Assembly: GCA_945871335.1 (NCBI GenBank)
Contig: CAMBWM010000128.1
Coordinates: 1 to 6,494, forward strand
DNA: 6,494 bases
DNA from: Polaromonas sp. YR568
Lineage (GTDB): Bacteria > Pseudomonadota > Gammaproteobacteria > Burkholderiales > Burkholderiaceae
Reading direction: 5' to 3'
The notes under the pieces were generated by a model. That model was not told the origin of the DNA. It saw nothing but the letters and a program-made list of their open reading frames with translations, and made no database searches. Below are positions 6,191 through 6,494 of this stretch, in pieces; position 1 is the first letter of the stretch; the number at the start of each line of letters is the position of its first letter. A program made the position numbers and the translations under genes.

Positions 6191-6494
6191 ATGCTTTATC
6201 AAATTTACGAAACCCAGCGCACCATGATGGAGCCTTTCGTTGATTTTGCTCAGGCCGCAGCCAAGCTCTACAGCAACCCCCTGACGCCGGCGGGTCAGAG
6301 TCCTTTAGCCCAGCGTGTTGCTGCCGGCTACAGCCTGCTCTACCGCCTTGGCAAAGACTATGAAAAGCCCAGCTTCGGACTGAACACGGTGGACGTCGAC
6401 GGCACCAGCGTGGCCGTTCATGAGCGCGTTGATCTGGACAAGCCGTTTTGCGAACTACGCCGTTTTAAGCGCTTCACCGACGACCCGGGAACAC
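6191..6494 (+). CDS. phaZ: Intracellular polyhydroxybutyrate depolymerase PhaZ, N-terminal 101 residues (cut by window edge)
   Basis: The frame runs open from the ATG at 6191 to the window end. It begins MLYQIYETQRTMMEPF and continues with AAAKLYSNPL (22-31), SLLYRLGKDYEKPSFG (48-63) and KPFCELRRFKRFTDD (84-98). I recognise these as the N-terminal signature of intracellular PHB depolymerases (PhaZ1/PhaZa group, about 400-420 residues), which degrade native PHB granules inside the cell for carbon and energy. No signal peptide is present, unlike secreted depolymerases. The catalytic residues lie right of the window, so activity cannot be judged. A strong SD precedes the gene, and a PhaR-like palindrome sits about 36 bp upstream, which supports a role in PHB turnover. 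The alternative is another member of the same depolymerase family. Confidence 0.88.
   Translation, partial: MLYQIYETQRTMMEPFVDFAQAAAKLYSNPLTPAGQSPLAQRVAAGYSLLYRLGKDYEKPSFGLNTVDVDGTSVAVHERVDLDKPFCELRRFKRFTDDPGT

Noticed and set aside
1..6494. An undescribed defence, mobile or biosynthetic system
   Set aside because: Every long coding region is a recognisable housekeeping or metabolic gene, with no transposase, integrase, toxin-antitoxin pair, CRISPR repeats or sharp composition change visible by eye.

Overview
The window looks like core chromosome of a betaproteobacterium, most likely Burkholderiales and probably Comamonadaceae (Rhodoferax/Polaromonas type). The evidence is protein similarity recalled by eye: IscR-IscS, a UvrB with a short N-terminal extension, an AspC/TyrB-type aminotransferase divergent from uvrB, and an intracellular polyhydroxybutyrate depolymerase of the type found in PHB-storing betaproteobacteria. 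No database search was run. I see no mobile element, CRISPR array, tRNA or rRNA.

Layout from left to right. Positions 1-816 (minus) hold the N-terminal two thirds of the cysteine desulfurase iscS, cut by the window edge. Positions 866-1402 (minus) hold iscR, the Fe-S sensing regulator, 49 nt upstream of iscS, so the two read as the start of an isc operon. Positions 1403-1637 are the iscR control region. It has a strong match to a type 1 IscR operator, a weaker second match exactly 31 bp upstream, a TATACT -10 candidate under the first operator, and a hairpin in the predicted leader. Positions 1638-3746 (minus) hold uvrB. Positions 3747-3908 are a divergent gap with two inverted repeats. Positions 3909-5105 (plus) hold an aspartate/aromatic aminotransferase. 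It converges on a YgiD-like class III extradiol dioxygenase at 5118-5975 (minus), and a GC-rich hairpin lies over the junction. Positions 5976-6190 are a second divergent gap with a TTGCACTGCAA palindrome resembling a PhaR/PhbF operator. Positions 6191-6494 (plus) hold the first 101 codons of an intracellular PHB depolymerase (phaZ), cut by the right edge.

The genes are separate housekeeping units: Fe-S cluster assembly, nucleotide excision repair, amino-acid transamination, an aromatic ring-opening type enzyme, and carbon-storage mobilisation. Only iscR-iscS form a clear functional pair. I found no novel multi-gene system. What deserves a second look is regulatory: the two IscR sites in helical phase with an atypical Cys spacing in IscR, the PhaR-like site over the phaZ promoter, and the symmetric elements in the uvrB/aminotransferase gap.
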